The position numbers and the translations under genes are program-made. A stretch of DNA of 64,000 bases. Origin: Microscillaceae bacterium (GTDB lineage Bacteria; Bacteroidota; Bacteroidia; Cytophagales; Microscillaceae). The notes below the pieces were generated by a model that searched no databases, was not told where the DNA came from, and worked only from the letters and a program-made list of their open reading frames with translations. This document shows, one piece after another, positions 17,428 through 26,857 of this stretch. Positions within the stretch are counted from its first letter, which is position 1. Each line of letters opens with the position of its first letter. The stretch is taken from NCBI GenBank assembly GCA_025054775.1, contig JANWZA010000022.1, positions 62,001 to 126,000 on the forward strand. Direction: 5' to 3'.

Positions 17428-17542
17428 GGGGTGTTCCTTTTCCCTTTTCATTTGTGGCTCAAAAAGGGTGGACTTTACAAGCTTTAATAATGTTTCGGTG
17501 CTACGTACTAAGCCTCGCGAGCTTGCCTTTTCAATCCTTAAC
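17428..17542 (-). repeat. GC-rich dispersed repeat, copy 2 (degenerate, inverted)
   Basis: Read on the minus strand this starts GTTAAGGATTGAAAAGGCAA, continues through GTAGCACCGAAAC and TTTTGAGCCACAAATGAAAA, and ends GGAACACC. It aligns in order with copy 1 but has lost most of its GC-rich palindromes. It lies in the gene-free stretch 17316-18046. The rest of that stretch shows only the -7 boxes listed separately and no RNA gene. Confidence 0.6.
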
Positions 17543-17869
17543 ACAATTTTTTCGCTATTATATTGCTATTGCTAATTTCTTCAAAGTGAATTGATAAGTA
17601 AATTTGTCAAATACTCCCAAAAAATAACCTCATCAATAGTTATCAGAACTTTGCCATAGGGTATAAGTCTGATATTCAAAAGCACAATTAGCAGCTCAAT
17701 TACTATAAAATTTTGTAGTTATTTCACAACTCACGTAGATTTTACGCCACTGCATTTTTTTGAGTATAAAACCTAACCTAAATACATTACATTTGACTCA
17801 ATGCGAAGTCAGATATAGGTAATTTACGAAAAAAAATATTTATTTCCTACAAAATATAAAAAAACTACT

Positions 17870-17877
17870 TAACTTTG
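17870..17877 (+). promoter_or_regulatory. -7 box upstream of the peroxiredoxin gene
   Basis: TAACTTTG fits TAnnTTTG. It lies about 170 bp upstream of the ATG at 18047, implying a long leader. No clear TTG at the -33 distance, so the site is tentative. Confidence 0.4.
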
Positions 17878-18046
17878 CATAGCGTTTAGGCTTGAAATCT
17901 AGTGCTTTTGTTCTATAATCTAAACTTACATTATAGAAAATTATCAAAACAATTGAATTAAATTTTTCTTTGCATTGATTTTCACGTACATATTTCATTC
18001 TTTTTCATTCTTTCAACTTTATCCAAACCTAACAATTTGTAACACT

Positions 18047-18682
18047 ATGGCTTTACAATTAGGAGATGTAGCCCCTAATTTTACGGCAGAAACCACTCAC
18101 GGGGTAATCAACTTTCACGAATGGATTGGGGATAGCTGGTGTGTGTTCTTCTCACACCCTGCTGATTTCACTCCCGTTTGTACTACAGAACTTGGTACAG
18201 TAGCTAAATATCGCTCAGAATTTGATAAGCGAAACGTAAAAACAATTGCTATCAGCGTAGATCCTATTGATTCTCACTTCGCTTGGATAAAAGACATAGA
18301 AGAGACGCAAAATACTAAATTAGATTATCCTATTATTGCAGACCCAAACCGTGTTATTGCTAATTTGTATGGCATGATACACCCTAACGCTCTTGACAAT
18401 ATGACGGTGCGTTCAGTGTTTATCATCGGACCCGATAAAAAAATTAAACTCATGCTTACTTACCCTGCCTCTACAGGTAGAAACTTTGATGAAATTATTC
18501 GTGTGATTGACTCCCTACAACTAACAGCAAACTATCAAGTAGCTACTCCTGCTAATTGGAAAGATGGCGATGACGTAATTGTAAGCACTGCTATAAAAAC
18601 TGAGGATATTCCTGCGAAATTTCCCAAAGGGCATACTGTTATTAAGCCATACCTTCGCACTACACCTCAACCGAATAAATAA
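18047..18682 (+). CDS. 1-Cys peroxiredoxin (Prx6 type)
   Basis: A 211-residue thioredoxin-fold peroxidase that reduces hydrogen peroxide and alkyl hydroperoxides in the cytoplasm. The peroxidatic Cys45 lies in HPADFTPVCTTELG, and the Prx6-type C-terminal domain follows (PANWKDGDDVIVSTAIKTED). The only other cysteine is Cys32 and there is no C-terminal resolving cysteine, which fits the 1-Cys class. The ATG at 18047 gives the standard N-terminus MALQLGDVAPNF; an upstream extension is unlike the family. It is a single-gene unit with a strong terminator at 18725-18757. Confidence 0.92.
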   Translation: MALQLGDVAPNFTAETTHGVINFHEWIGDSWCVFFSHPADFTPVCTTELGTVAKYRSEFDKRNVKTIAISVDPIDSHFAWIKDIEETQNTKLDYPIIADPNRVIANLYGMIHPNALDNMTVRSVFIIGPDKKIKLMLTYPASTGRNFDEIIRVIDSLQLTANYQVATPANWKDGDDVIVSTAIKTEDIPAKFPKGHTVIKPYLRTTPQPNK

Positions 18683-18724
18683 AATTGAATGAAGAGCTTT
18701 CAAATTGATTTTTTATTTACAAGC

Positions 18725-18757
18725 TTCCAGCCCTCAGATTTTTATTGAGGGCTGGAA
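18725..18757 (+). terminator. Intrinsic terminator-like hairpin after the peroxiredoxin gene
   Basis: A perfect 12-bp stem, TTCCAGCCCTCA paired with TGAGGGCTGGAA, around a T-rich loop, 43 bp after the stop. The following U-tract is weak (ACTGTTTC). Confidence 0.75.
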
Positions 18758-18873
18758 ACTGTTTCACTAAAATAAAAGAAGAGGTTCAAATATAACACTC
18801 AAATCATATTTTCTTATTTCCCTAAACCTTTCCTGATATGATAAGAGTATTCCTTGCTTTATTGTAGAGCAAT

Positions 18874-20223
18874 TCAAAAGTTAGTATCGATGCTTGCCTC
18901 TTGTTGCTGTGGTTTGGGTTTCGGTCTTTGAGGAGGTGGGTTGTCCTCTTTTTTAGCTAAAATAGGCTCTATGGTTAAGTCAGAGACTACTTTGTTGAGT
19001 CCTGCTGTAATTTTAATATTATGTTCTTTTTTCGCTTGGGTGTATCCATCTTTGCTTACCTTTTGTTCGAACTTATCTAAGAGCTCGGGAATCATAATGC
19101 TGTATTCTCCTGTGGCAGAGTTGCTTTTTCCTGTGGCAATAATTTTTTGGGTAGTAGGATTTACGATATGTATCAAAGCACCGGTTCCTTTTTTAGTAGA
19201 GGCATCCCTTATCACCCCTGTAATCATGAGTGTGGCACCTGGTTTCAGTTCGGGAGAGGCATTAGTAGTATTGATGTAATAAATATCTCCTTCACGGATA
19301 AAATAGGCTTCATCGCCTGAGCCTGTGAGCATAAAGCCGTAATCGTCTAAATAGGTATTGAAAGGAGCGCCGATATTAAGTACTTGGGTATGGGTATTAT
19401 TTTCAAGAATAGTAGTTTTCAAAATATCAAGTCCTCCCCATCCACCATAGCCGTCGGAAGCGAAGAAAAGTGTTTTATTATCTGCAGCAATGAAGGGGGA
19501 ACGTTCATTTCCAGGGGTACTAACAGGTAACATAACGGGATATGACCAGTTGCCCCAAGCATCTTTTCGGCTGATGTATAAATCCATTTTAGCTTCACTT
19601 CCACCTAAGGCAAAAGAAAAGATAAATGTATTACCATCAGGAGAGAAGGAGGCGCCATCAGTTCCCATGTTACCCCCACGTAGTAAGGATTGAAGACTTT
19701 TATCTTTGAAAAATTTTGTGATACCACTACCTAGGCCCACAGGAGTTCCCCACTGGTCGCCATTTAGGGTAGCTTTGTAGTAGGGACCGTTAGTTCTTTC
19801 CCAGTCTTCGCGCCAACTTTGAAAATATACTACTTGCCCATCAGGGGAGATGTTGGGTTCATCTTCGCCATTAGGGCTGTTTATGCCCAAGGGCAGAACG
19901 TAAGGAGGTTGCCATTTCCCTCCTACTTTTTGTGAAGCCCAAATATCTCCGTCGTATTGTGGTTTACCTTTTTTAGTAGTATAATATGCTTTAGACCAAG
20001 GTTGGCCACCGCGTGCAGACAAGAAATAAAGGTACTTGCCGTCAGGCGAGATAGACATATTTGTCTCTTCGTATTCTGAATTAAGTATATGTAGTGGTTG
20101 TGGTTGTATTTGTGCTAAATTAGGGTGCTTCAAAATACGCGGTGGGTTCCATTGGGCAAATATAGGAGAATAGCCCATTAACACCCCCAAAAGAGTGTTT
20201 ACAAAGAAGCGACCTACTTTCAT
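18874..20223 (-). CDS. Secreted PD40-type beta-propeller protein
   Basis: A 449-residue exported protein with signal peptide MKVGRFFVNTLLGVLMGYSPIFAQ. PD40/WD40-like repeats are recognised by MSISPDGKYLYFLS, PNISPDGQVVYFQS, ASFSPDGNTFIFSF and PFIAADNKTLFFAS, each followed by a W-rich or DLY/DIY strand. After the propeller (to about 335) comes a carboxypeptidase-regulatory-like beta domain (ITGVIRDASTKKGTGALI, SATGEYSIMIPE) and a Pro/Gln/Lys tail. Such proteins often carry an OmpA domain in this phylum; none is present here. Probably an envelope or surface protein; ligand unknown. Confidence 0.82.
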   Translation of the reverse strand: MKVGRFFVNTLLGVLMGYSPIFAQWNPPRILKHPNLAQIQPQPLHILNSEYEETNMSISPDGKYLYFLSARGGQPWSKAYYTTKKGKPQYDGDIWASQKVGGKWQPPYVLPLGINSPNGEDEPNISPDGQVVYFQSWREDWERTNGPYYKATLNGDQWGTPVGLGSGITKFFKDKSLQSLLRGGNMGTDGASFSPDGNTFIFSFALGGSEAKMDLYISRKDAWGNWSYPVMLPVSTPGNERSPFIAADNKTLFFASDGYGGWGGLDILKTTILENNTHTQVLNIGAPFNTYLDDYGFMLTGSGDEAYFIREGDIYYINTTNASPELKPGATLMITGVIRDASTKKGTGALIHIVNPTTQKIIATGKSNSATGEYSIMIPELLDKFEQKVSKDGYTQAKKEHNIKITAGLNKVVSDLTIEPILAKKEDNPPPQRPKPKPQQQEASIDTNF

Positions 20224-20302
20224 AATTCAAAGTTCCGAATATTTTACAAATAGATACGTTAAGATTTCAAAAGGTGAACTGTTACATCACAACTACTCAC
20301 TG

Positions 20303-20310
20303 CAAAGATA
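20303..20310 (-). promoter_or_regulatory. -7 box upstream of the PD40 protein gene
   Basis: TATCTTTG on the minus strand matches TAnnTTTG, about 80 bp upstream of the ATG at 20223. No TTG at the expected spacing. Confidence 0.35.
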
Positions 20311-20483
20311 GAAAAAAAATAGCTCTTTGCCGTATTTTGTCAAATTTTAGACTATAAGGAGCAGGAAAATTTTTCTTGTATTGGGTTACTGATACTGTTA
20401 GCTGTCTGTATTACTTTTCGCAAAATGCTTGTATCTACAAGTTTATTCGGTATGAAAGATTTTGCGAGGGTATGCCAAATAAT

Positions 20484-20957
20484 TCACAAACTTTCAGCTG
20501 TGAACTGAAAAGGCAAGAGGCAAGCTACATTAGGTAAGCGGTAATATTTTTCGGCTGTGGCACGAAAAAGTACTTTTATGGGTGCTTTTTGTTTGTATTC
20601 GTATTCTAACATGACCTGACGGCATGCCCCACAAGAAGCCACAGGTAGGAAATGATTTTCATTGGCTCGCTTAGCTACTACTGCCATCTGTACTATTCTT
20701 ACATTAGGAAAACCACTTCCCGCTTTGAAAAAGGCTACCCTCTCGGCACACAACCCTGAGGGATAGGCTGCATTCTCTTGGTTAGAACCTTGCACAATTT
20801 CGCCATTCTCTAATAGCAGTGCCGTACCTACCCAAAAATTAGAGTAAGGAGCATAAGCCGTAGTTGTTGCCAACTCTGCGGCTCGGATTAAAGCCCATTC
20901 TTGGGCTGAGAGGTCGGCTTGGCTTACTAAGTCATAACTTATTTGAATAGAGGGCAT
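20484..20957 (-). CDS. cdd: Cytidine deaminase
   Basis: A 157-residue zinc enzyme that deaminates cytidine and deoxycytidine in pyrimidine salvage. ENAAYPSGLCAERVAFFKA gives the first zinc cysteine and the catalytic glutamate, and VASCGACRQVMLEY gives the other two cysteines. YAPYSNFWVGTALL is the usual N-terminal substrate strand. The ATG at 20957 gives a normal length; a TTG at 21002 would add 15 residues and overlap the previous gene. It is the last gene of a run with two membrane-protein genes 35 bp upstream, with no obvious functional link. Confidence 0.92.
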   Translation of the reverse strand: MPSIQISYDLVSQADLSAQEWALIRAAELATTTAYAPYSNFWVGTALLLENGEIVQGSNQENAAYPSGLCAERVAFFKAGSGFPNVRIVQMAVVAKRANENHFLPVASCGACRQVMLEYEYKQKAPIKVLFRATAEKYYRLPNVACLLPFQFTAESL

Positions 20958-20991
20958 ATAATTTTGATAATCTCCTTTTTTGTAGTTAGTT

Positions 20992-21888
20992 TCATTTTCC
21001 AAATTGCTCTATCTCTTTGACAACAGATTTGCTATCAATTTGTTCTACCAAATTGAAATACTGAAATGTTAATACCGTATAAGTTAAAAAAGCCATTAAG
21101 GTATTAGCTATTTGCGAAATGAAGGTAGTAATTGCAATTATCCACCAAGCAGAGGATTGATTGGAGGTTAAATTTTTAGACTCAAGCGGATTGTAACCCA
21201 ATGTTTGGTATATTGTCGCTAAAAAAGCAGAAGCCGAAAAACCAATAATTGATAGGATAACAACCAAGCCTACGGTTTGAAAATATTTTTTCCAACTAAA
21301 TTTGCTCTCATTACGATAAAGGGCTTGGCAACGCTGATAGCCCTGCCAAAGTGTGGTTTCAGGCTCAAAATAACGAACTATGGGTAATAATAAAAGCAAG
21401 AAACTCCAATAAAGCCCTGGTAAAATAAATAAGACAAGCCCCAAGGCTATCATAAAAAAGAAAAATATTTGTGTAAAAATTAGCTTAAATAGTCCTTTGA
21501 ACAAGTTATCACTGATAGTCTTCAAGCTAATCTCTTCACACTCGTCAAGTTCTAATTGAAATATCCTGAATATGATTAGCATAACTACTGCCACAAGCAA
21601 TAAGTTAATAAAAAGTGCTAACAAACTGAAAATGAACATTTTGAAGGAATAGACTGCCGTATAAATTTCAAATACCCTCTCAGGTGAGTAGGAGATTTCA
21701 TTCAACCAAGCATACAAATTATCTAAAATGAGTGTATTGGAAAGTGTATTGAGCAATACGAAAGGCAAACACCATTGCAAAAATGCTATTCCTAACAGGC
21801 GGTAATGTTTGCCTATAAAGGCAAAGGATATATTTAGCACTTCGCCAAAATCACGTGTTTGGTATAAAGAGATTTTCTCTGTTTTCAT
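20992..21888 (-). CDS. Polytopic membrane protein
   Basis: A 298-residue membrane protein with about six hydrophobic segments, for instance SLLALFINLLLVAVVMLIIF and FMIALGLVLFILPGLYWSFL. The glycine/proline-rich IALGLVLFILPGLYWSFLLLLLPIV helix is typical of DUF975-like or glycerophosphodiesterase-associated membrane domains. No catalytic motif is seen. Its start overlaps the end of the SpoIIM-like gene by 38 bp, so the two are translationally linked. In this phylum SpoIIM-like proteins often sit with similar membrane proteins, MoxR and DUF58 genes; only this pair is present. Confidence 0.7.
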   Translation of the reverse strand: MKTEKISLYQTRDFGEVLNISFAFIGKHYRLLGIAFLQWCLPFVLLNTLSNTLILDNLYAWLNEISYSPERVFEIYTAVYSFKMFIFSLLALFINLLLVAVVMLIIFRIFQLELDECEEISLKTISDNLFKGLFKLIFTQIFFFFMIALGLVLFILPGLYWSFLLLLLPIVRYFEPETTLWQGYQRCQALYRNESKFSWKKYFQTVGLVVILSIIGFSASAFLATIYQTLGYNPLESKNLTSNQSSAWWIIAITTFISQIANTLMAFLTYTVLTFQYFNLVEQIDSKSVVKEIEQFGK

Positions 21889-22858
21889 GGGTTGAGTTGC
21901 GTATATTTTGATATACTTTTTGCGGATAAACGATGAAATAAAATATATTAAAGGCTAATGAGCTAAAAATAATCAATAATTTGAGTAGGGTTGGCATTTC
22001 AGTAAGGCGTGTAACAAAACTTTCTAAAAAGCCTGCGATAATAAATATCGGCACTAAACCGATTACCATTTTTACACCACGCACAGCCCCACGTTTGAAA
22101 GAGTCAAGCCGAGAATAAGTTTCGGGAAATAAAATGCTATTACCCAAAGTAAGCCCCGCAGCACCTGCTATAATAATTGCCCAAATTTCCAAAGTGCCAT
22201 GTATCCAAATGGTTAGTAATGAGGTAATGAGTAAGCCTTTTTGGTAAAAAAAGAATTGAAATGCCCCAAGCATAATGCCATTGAAGGTAAGAATATACAC
22301 CGTTCCCACTGACAAAAGCAAGCCATAAGTAAAAGCATTGAACGCAACCATGATGTTATTAAAGGTAATACCCAAAAACATGGTCGTAGGTCGCATACTT
22401 TTGTAAATTGCCATTGGGTCATTACAGCGAATATTCTCTAAGGTTTGGTTCACGTAGTCATCACCTAAAATAAGTCTTACAAAGGTATCATCGTGGGCAG
22501 TAGAAACAAAACCTATCAGCACGGCGGCAAGGAAAAATAGAAAAGAAAGTAAGATGAGTTTGCGTGTTTCATACAAAATGATAGGGAGTTCATAAAGCCA
22601 AAATGAAATAAAACGATTAGTTTTTTCTTTCTTATTCTTGTAAATAGACAAATGCAGTTGTGTAGCCAAATTATTTAAGTAGTGAGTCGTTTTACTTCGG
22701 GGATAATAAGTTCGGGCGTAAGCCAAATCATTAGTAACTTCAATAAAAAGATGGGCTAATGTATCAGGGTTGATGGAAGAGTGAGGTGTATTGCGGAGTT
22801 CTTTTTCAAAATTTCGCCATTTTTCTGCATTTTTTTTTATGAATACGGCTTCTTTCAT
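21851..22858 (-). CDS. SpoIIM (DUF95) family membrane protein
   Basis: A 335-residue membrane protein of the stage II sporulation M/DUF95 family. The soluble N-terminus (MKEAVFIKKNAEKWRNFE) has the usual helical segment, then five to six membrane helices with the family motif NNIMVAFNAFTYGLLL and the HGTLEIWAIIIAGAAGL segment. The organism type does not sporulate; the family also occurs in non-sporulating bacteria, where it is linked to membrane stress or envelope clusters. The ATG at 22858 is preferred to a start at 22903. It is divergent from the polysaccharide genes across about 98 bp. Confidence 0.85.
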   Translation of the reverse strand: MKEAVFIKKNAEKWRNFEKELRNTPHSSINPDTLAHLFIEVTNDLAYARTYYPRSKTTHYLNNLATQLHLSIYKNKKEKTNRFISFWLYELPIILYETRKLILLSFLFFLAAVLIGFVSTAHDDTFVRLILGDDYVNQTLENIRCNDPMAIYKSMRPTTMFLGITFNNIMVAFNAFTYGLLLSVGTVYILTFNGIMLGAFQFFFYQKGLLITSLLTIWIHGTLEIWAIIIAGAAGLTLGNSILFPETYSRLDSFKRGAVRGVKMVIGLVPIFIIAGFLESFVTRLTEMPTLLKLLIIFSSLAFNIFYFIVYPQKVYQNIRNSTHENRENLFIPNT

Positions 22859-22866
22859 AGGTGTAA

Positions 22867-22899
22867 TTTGTAGTTTGTTTGCTATTTTTGTTAGCTTTG
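22867..22899 (+). promoter_or_regulatory. Promoter of the O-antigen ligase gene
   Basis: TTTG (22867-22870), a 21-bp spacer and TAGCTTTG (22892-22899) fit the Bacteroidota form, about 57 bp upstream of the ATG at 22957, in the divergent gap. Confidence 0.55.
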
Positions 22900-22956
22900 C
22901 CAAATTTTTTTTACGTAGTTATTTTTATGCTATAGGGCGGCTTACTTCAAATTTGT

Positions 22957-24249
22957 ATGCCTTTGCTAACACCTAAAATTCATACAAACATACAAAATTC
23001 CTTGTTATTTATAGCAGTAGCAACGCTTTTTTTCCCGCGTTTTCCTGCTGTAAATAGTACATGCCTTATTTTGCTCGTATTAAATTGGCTCGCTGAAGGT
23101 AATTTTCAACAAAAGTGGCACTATTTCAAAAAAAATGCACTTTTACAGATTATGGTTATTTTTTTTGGATTACACATTTTAGGGCTAATTCATACTACTA
23201 ACCTGAAGCGTGGCTTATTTGAATTGCAAGTGAAGTTGCCCCTGCTAGTATTACCTTTGGTAGTAGGAACTATGGGAGTTTTATCTAAAAATATGTTAGA
23301 AAAATTACTAAAAACTTTTGTATTTACACTCACTTTCGTTTCATTTTTTTGTCTTTTAGTGGCTACTTGGAGAAACTACCAAACCCCCACTACTTGGCAA
23401 ACTTACTTCGTACACCACGAATTAGGGAAGGTAATCGGTTTGCACCCTGCTTACTTTTCGGCAATGGTAATTTTTGGTTTTTATGTGGTATTGTATTTTT
23501 TGTATCATTATTGGCATACTTACAAGCCTCTCTTTAAGGGCTTATTTTTGATTTTATTACCTTATTTCACTATTTTCTTACTCTTGCTCTCTATTCGTAT
23601 GCAGTTGCTCACTTTTGGTTTTTTGTTGTTTATTATGGTTTTGTGGGCTTCTTATGAACATCACCAACTTCAAAAAGGTATTTTGTTAAGCAGCCTTTTG
23701 GTACTGATTTTGGTAGGATTGATTTATTTCAACCCAATTACCTATCAGCGTTTCAAGGATGCTTTAGATTTTAGCAAAAAAATAGAACTTGACAAAGAAA
23801 AAGACCATACTTTGGGCAAAACTTGGGACGGGCGCGCCCTCCGCATAGCCCAATGGCAGTGTGCTTTGAGTGTAATAGAAAAAAATTGGCTCGTGGGCGT
23901 AGGTACAGGGGATTGCTTTGACGAACTGCAAAAAAGTTATCAAGCCCATAATTTTCTCTTTGCTTCTAAATACAATAGCTATGATGCTCATAACCAATAC
24001 CTTGAAACCGCTATGGGCTTGGGCATAATAGGGCTAATACTATTTTTGTGGATTATTTTCGCTCATTTGAATACTGCCTGGAATAACAAAGCCTTTTTGT
24101 ATGTCGTGTTAGTGATAAGTTTTATGGCAACTGCTGTTACCGAAAATGTTTTGTGCCGAAACCAAGGTGTAGTTTTTTTTACACTTATCTTGTTTTTGCT
24201 TCACAATTATTACCACCATGCTAACCAACAATACACTGCAAAGATTTGA
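22957..24249 (+). CDS. O-antigen ligase/polymerase family membrane protein
   Basis: A 430-residue polytopic protein of the Wzy_C/O-antigen ligase family with about eleven hydrophobic helices. The large periplasmic loop contains LVGVGTGDCFDEL and the signature YDAHNQYLETAMGLGIIGLILFL near residues 345-367, characteristic of ligases that transfer or polymerise lipid-linked polysaccharide. Whether it acts as ligase (WaaL-like) or polymerase (Wzy-like) is not decided by the sequence. The next gene, a WecG/TagA glycosyltransferase, overlaps its end by 32 bp, so the pair is probably translationally coupled and works on surface polysaccharide. Confidence 0.82.
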   Translation: MPLLTPKIHTNIQNSLLFIAVATLFFPRFPAVNSTCLILLVLNWLAEGNFQQKWHYFKKNALLQIMVIFFGLHILGLIHTTNLKRGLFELQVKLPLLVLPLVVGTMGVLSKNMLEKLLKTFVFTLTFVSFFCLLVATWRNYQTPTTWQTYFVHHELGKVIGLHPAYFSAMVIFGFYVVLYFLYHYWHTYKPLFKGLFLILLPYFTIFLLLLSIRMQLLTFGFLLFIMVLWASYEHHQLQKGILLSSLLVLILVGLIYFNPITYQRFKDALDFSKKIELDKEKDHTLGKTWDGRALRIAQWQCALSVIEKNWLVGVGTGDCFDELQKSYQAHNFLFASKYNSYDAHNQYLETAMGLGIIGLILFLWIIFAHLNTAWNNKAFLYVVLVISFMATAVTENVLCRNQGVVFFTLILFLLHNYYHHANQQYTAKI

Positions 24250-24991
24250 AAAAAGACGCCTTTGGGCAATAGAATATGCTATTTTAGACTATGAATTAGC
24301 TTCTGACGTAATTATTGAAAAAGCCCTTGCACGACAAAGCTACGCCGTTTTTGCTTTGCCTGTGCATGGACTTATCACAGCTATCCAAGACCAAGCCATG
24401 CAACAAGCCGTGCAAAAAGCCGATATGATAACTCCTGACGGGCAACCTATCCGTTGGGCTTTGAATAGTTTTTACAAAGTGGGGCTAAAAGACCGCGTGT
24501 ACGGTCCTTTGCTCACTCTCAAAGTATTAGAAAAAGCTAATCCACTTGGGTTACGTATATATTTGTATGGTGGAAATACAGAGGAAACTTTGCAAAAATT
24601 TCAGGCATTTATTCAAAAAAACTTTCCAAACATACAAATTTGCGGGGCTTTTCGCGAAGAAAAACCTACCGATAATTTGATAGATATTGAAGCCTTAAAA
24701 GCTACGCGACCGCATATTGTTTTGGTGGGGCGTGGTTGCCCAACACAAGAAATTTGGGTAGCTTCGCAAAAAGGCAATATTCCTGCCGTAATGATGGCGG
24801 TAGGAGCTGCTTTTGCTTTCCATGCGGGTACAATAGCCCAGGCCCCTATATGGATGCAAAAAATGGGCTTAGAATGGCTCTTCCGCCTTATTCAAGAACC
24901 TAAACGCCTCTGGAAACGATACCTCACTACGAATAGTTATTTTATCTATCTATTCATAAAACACCGCTTTTTCTTGCGAAGACCTTACTAA
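24218..24991 (+). CDS. WecG/TagA/CpsF family glycosyltransferase
   Basis: A 257-residue glycosyltransferase of family GT26, which adds a sugar such as N-acetylmannosamine(uronate) to a lipid-linked acceptor at the cytoplasmic face. Seen are VHGLITAIQDQAM, ADMITPDGQPIRWAL (the conserved TPDG/P-W segment), RVYGPLL, LYGGN and VLVGRGCPTQEIWVA, and GAAFAFHAG...APIWMQKMGLEWLFRL in the C-terminal half. The exact sugar is unknown. It starts inside the ligase gene (32-bp overlap). Together they look like a small surface-polysaccharide unit, separate from any large cluster. Confidence 0.88.
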   Translation: MLTNNTLQRFEKRRLWAIEYAILDYELASDVIIEKALARQSYAVFALPVHGLITAIQDQAMQQAVQKADMITPDGQPIRWALNSFYKVGLKDRVYGPLLTLKVLEKANPLGLRIYLYGGNTEETLQKFQAFIQKNFPNIQICGAFREEKPTDNLIDIEALKATRPHIVLVGRGCPTQEIWVASQKGNIPAVMMAVGAAFAFHAGTIAQAPIWMQKMGLEWLFRLIQEPKRLWKRYLTTNSYFIYLFIKHRFFLRRPY

Positions 24992-25065
24992 GGCAAATCT
25001 CAAATCTTAACTTTTTTGTATGTTTGCAACGCTTTTTTTATTAGCTGAATTGATAACGTACCTCT

Positions 25066-26829
25066 ATGCTTAGAACGCACCATTGCAACGAACTGAACCT
25101 ACAACACCTTAACCAAAAAGTAACCTTAGCCGCTTGGGTAAAAACCTTGCGTGATAAAGGAAAAATTATTTTTGTAGATATTAGAGATAAGTTTGGCATT
25201 ACGCAATTGCGTGCTGAAGAAGGCAAATCTCCTCCCGAAGTGATTGAAACCATGCGAAAACTTGGGCGCGAGTTTGTAGTGCAGGTTACGGGTACAGTTA
25301 TTGAGCGTGCCTCTAAAAATCCTGACTTGCCCACAGGAGAAATTGAAATTGAAGTGGAACATATACAAATTCTCAACCCTTCCAAAGTACCGCCTTTTTT
25401 GATTGAAGACGAAACCGACGGCGGAGAGGACCTCCGTATGAGGTATCGGTATTTAGACTTGCGTAGAAATACAATACGAAAAAATTTAGAACTCCGCCAC
25501 AGAATAGCACAAGCCACACGCCATTACCTTGATAGTCAGGGCTTTATTGAGGTAGAAACCCCCATGCTTATCAAATCTACACCTGAGGGTGCGCGCGACT
25601 TTCTTGTCCCCAGCCGCATGAATTTAGGTGAATTCTATGCCTTGCCTCAATCCCCTCAAACTTTTAAGCAATTACTTATGGTATCAGGGTTTGACCGTTA
25701 CTTTCAAATTGTGAAATGTTTTAGAGATGAAGACCTACGTGCCGACAGACAACCCGAATTTACCCAAATAGACTGTGAAATGTCTTTTGTAACTCAAGAA
25801 GATGTTTTGCAAATGTTTGAGGGTTTGATAAGGTATCTTTTCCAACAAATCAAAGGTTTGGAACTGCCTGCTTTTCCACGTATGCGTTATGATGATGCTA
25901 TGCGTTTATACGGTTCGGATAAGCCAGATACACGCTTCGGTATGCCTTTTGTAGAATTGAACGAATTAGTAAAAGGCAAAGGATTTCAAGTATTTGACTC
26001 AGCTGAACTTGTGGTAGGCATTTGTGCCAAAGGGTGTGCCGAATACACACGCAAGCAATTAGATGAATTAACCGAATTTGTAAAACGACCTCAAATTGGA
26101 GCAAAAGGGTTAGTTTATGTCAAGTGCAATGCCGATGGTACGTTCAAATCTTCGGTAGATAAATTTTATACCGAAACCGATTTGCAACAGTGGGCAACCA
26201 AAATGCAAGCTGAAAAAGGTGATTTGTTGCTCATCCTGTCAGGCGAAACAAACAAAGTACGTAAACAACTTTGTGAACTTCGTTTGGAAATGGGCAATCG
26301 ATTAGGGTTGAGAGATAAAAATCAATATAGTTGTCTTTGGATAATTGATTTTCCTTTGTTGGAATACAACGAAGAAGATAAACGTTTTTACGCCATGCAC
26401 CATCCTTTCACCTCACCCAAACCTGAGGATTTACCTTTATTAGATAACGAAAGCGAATATGCTAACATCAAAGCAAATGCCTATGATATGGTTATCAATG
26501 GAGTAGAGGTTGGCGGTGGTTCTATTCGGATTTACCAACGCCCTTTACAAGAGAAAATGTTAAGTATTTTAGGGTTTTCCCCTGAGGAGGCAAAGGCTCA
26601 GTTCGGTTTTCTTATGGAAGCATTTGAGTTCGGAGCACCCCCGCACGGAGGTATCGCCTTTGGATTTGATAGATTGTGTAGCCTCTTTGGTGGGGCAGAT
26701 ACCATTCGCGATTTTATTGCCTTTCCTAAAAATAATGCAGGACGCGATGTAATGATAAATTCTCCCGCACCTATTTCACAAGCACAACTTGACGAGTTGG
26801 GCATACGACTTGTAAATAAAAAAGCATAA
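25066..26829 (+). CDS. aspS: Aspartyl-tRNA synthetase
   Basis: A 587-residue class II synthetase of the bacterial type. It has the N-terminal OB anticodon-binding domain (1-105, [23 protein letters not shown]), class II motif 2 with [19 protein letters not shown], the large bacterial GAD insertion domain in the middle, and motif 3 GIAFGFDRL near the C-terminus. Length matches bacterial AspRS. It may also charge tRNA-Asn in bacteria lacking AsnRS, which cannot be judged here. It follows the glycosyltransferase gene by 74 bp and precedes the Cache protein by 28 bp. Confidence 0.97.
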   Translation: MLRTHHCNELNLQHLNQKVTLAAWVKTLRDKGKIIFVDIRDKFGITQLRAEEGKSPPEVIETMRKLGREFVVQVTGTVIERASKNPDLPTGEIEIEVEHIQILNPSKVPPFLIEDETDGGEDLRMRYRYLDLRRNTIRKNLELRHRIAQATRHYLDSQGFIEVETPMLIKSTPEGARDFLVPSRMNLGEFYALPQSPQTFKQLLMVSGFDRYFQIVKCFRDEDLRADRQPEFTQIDCEMSFVTQEDVLQMFEGLIRYLFQQIKGLELPAFPRMRYDDAMRLYGSDKPDTRFGMPFVELNELVKGKGFQVFDSAELVVGICAKGCAEYTRKQLDELTEFVKRPQIGAKGLVYVKCNADGTFKSSVDKFYTETDLQQWATKMQAEKGDLLLILSGETNKVRKQLCELRLEMGNRLGLRDKNQYSCLWIIDFPLLEYNEEDKRFYAMHHPFTSPKPEDLPLLDNESEYANIKANAYDMVINGVEVGGGSIRIYQRPLQEKMLSILGFSPEEAKAQFGFLMEAFEFGAPPHGGIAFGFDRLCSLFGGADTIRDFIAFPKNNAGRDVMINSPAPISQAQLDELGIRLVNKKA

Positions 26830-26857
26830 AATAACACACCTATAAACTCCAAAAAAA

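Noticed and set aside
17543-18046. RNA gene upstream of the peroxiredoxin gene
   Set aside because: Only short AT-rich inverted repeats are visible; no tRNA cloverleaf or known RNA motif was recognised.
20958-21002. Longer cytidine deaminase starting at a TTG
   Set aside because: It would overlap the preceding membrane-protein gene, and the ATG at 20957 already gives a normal family length.
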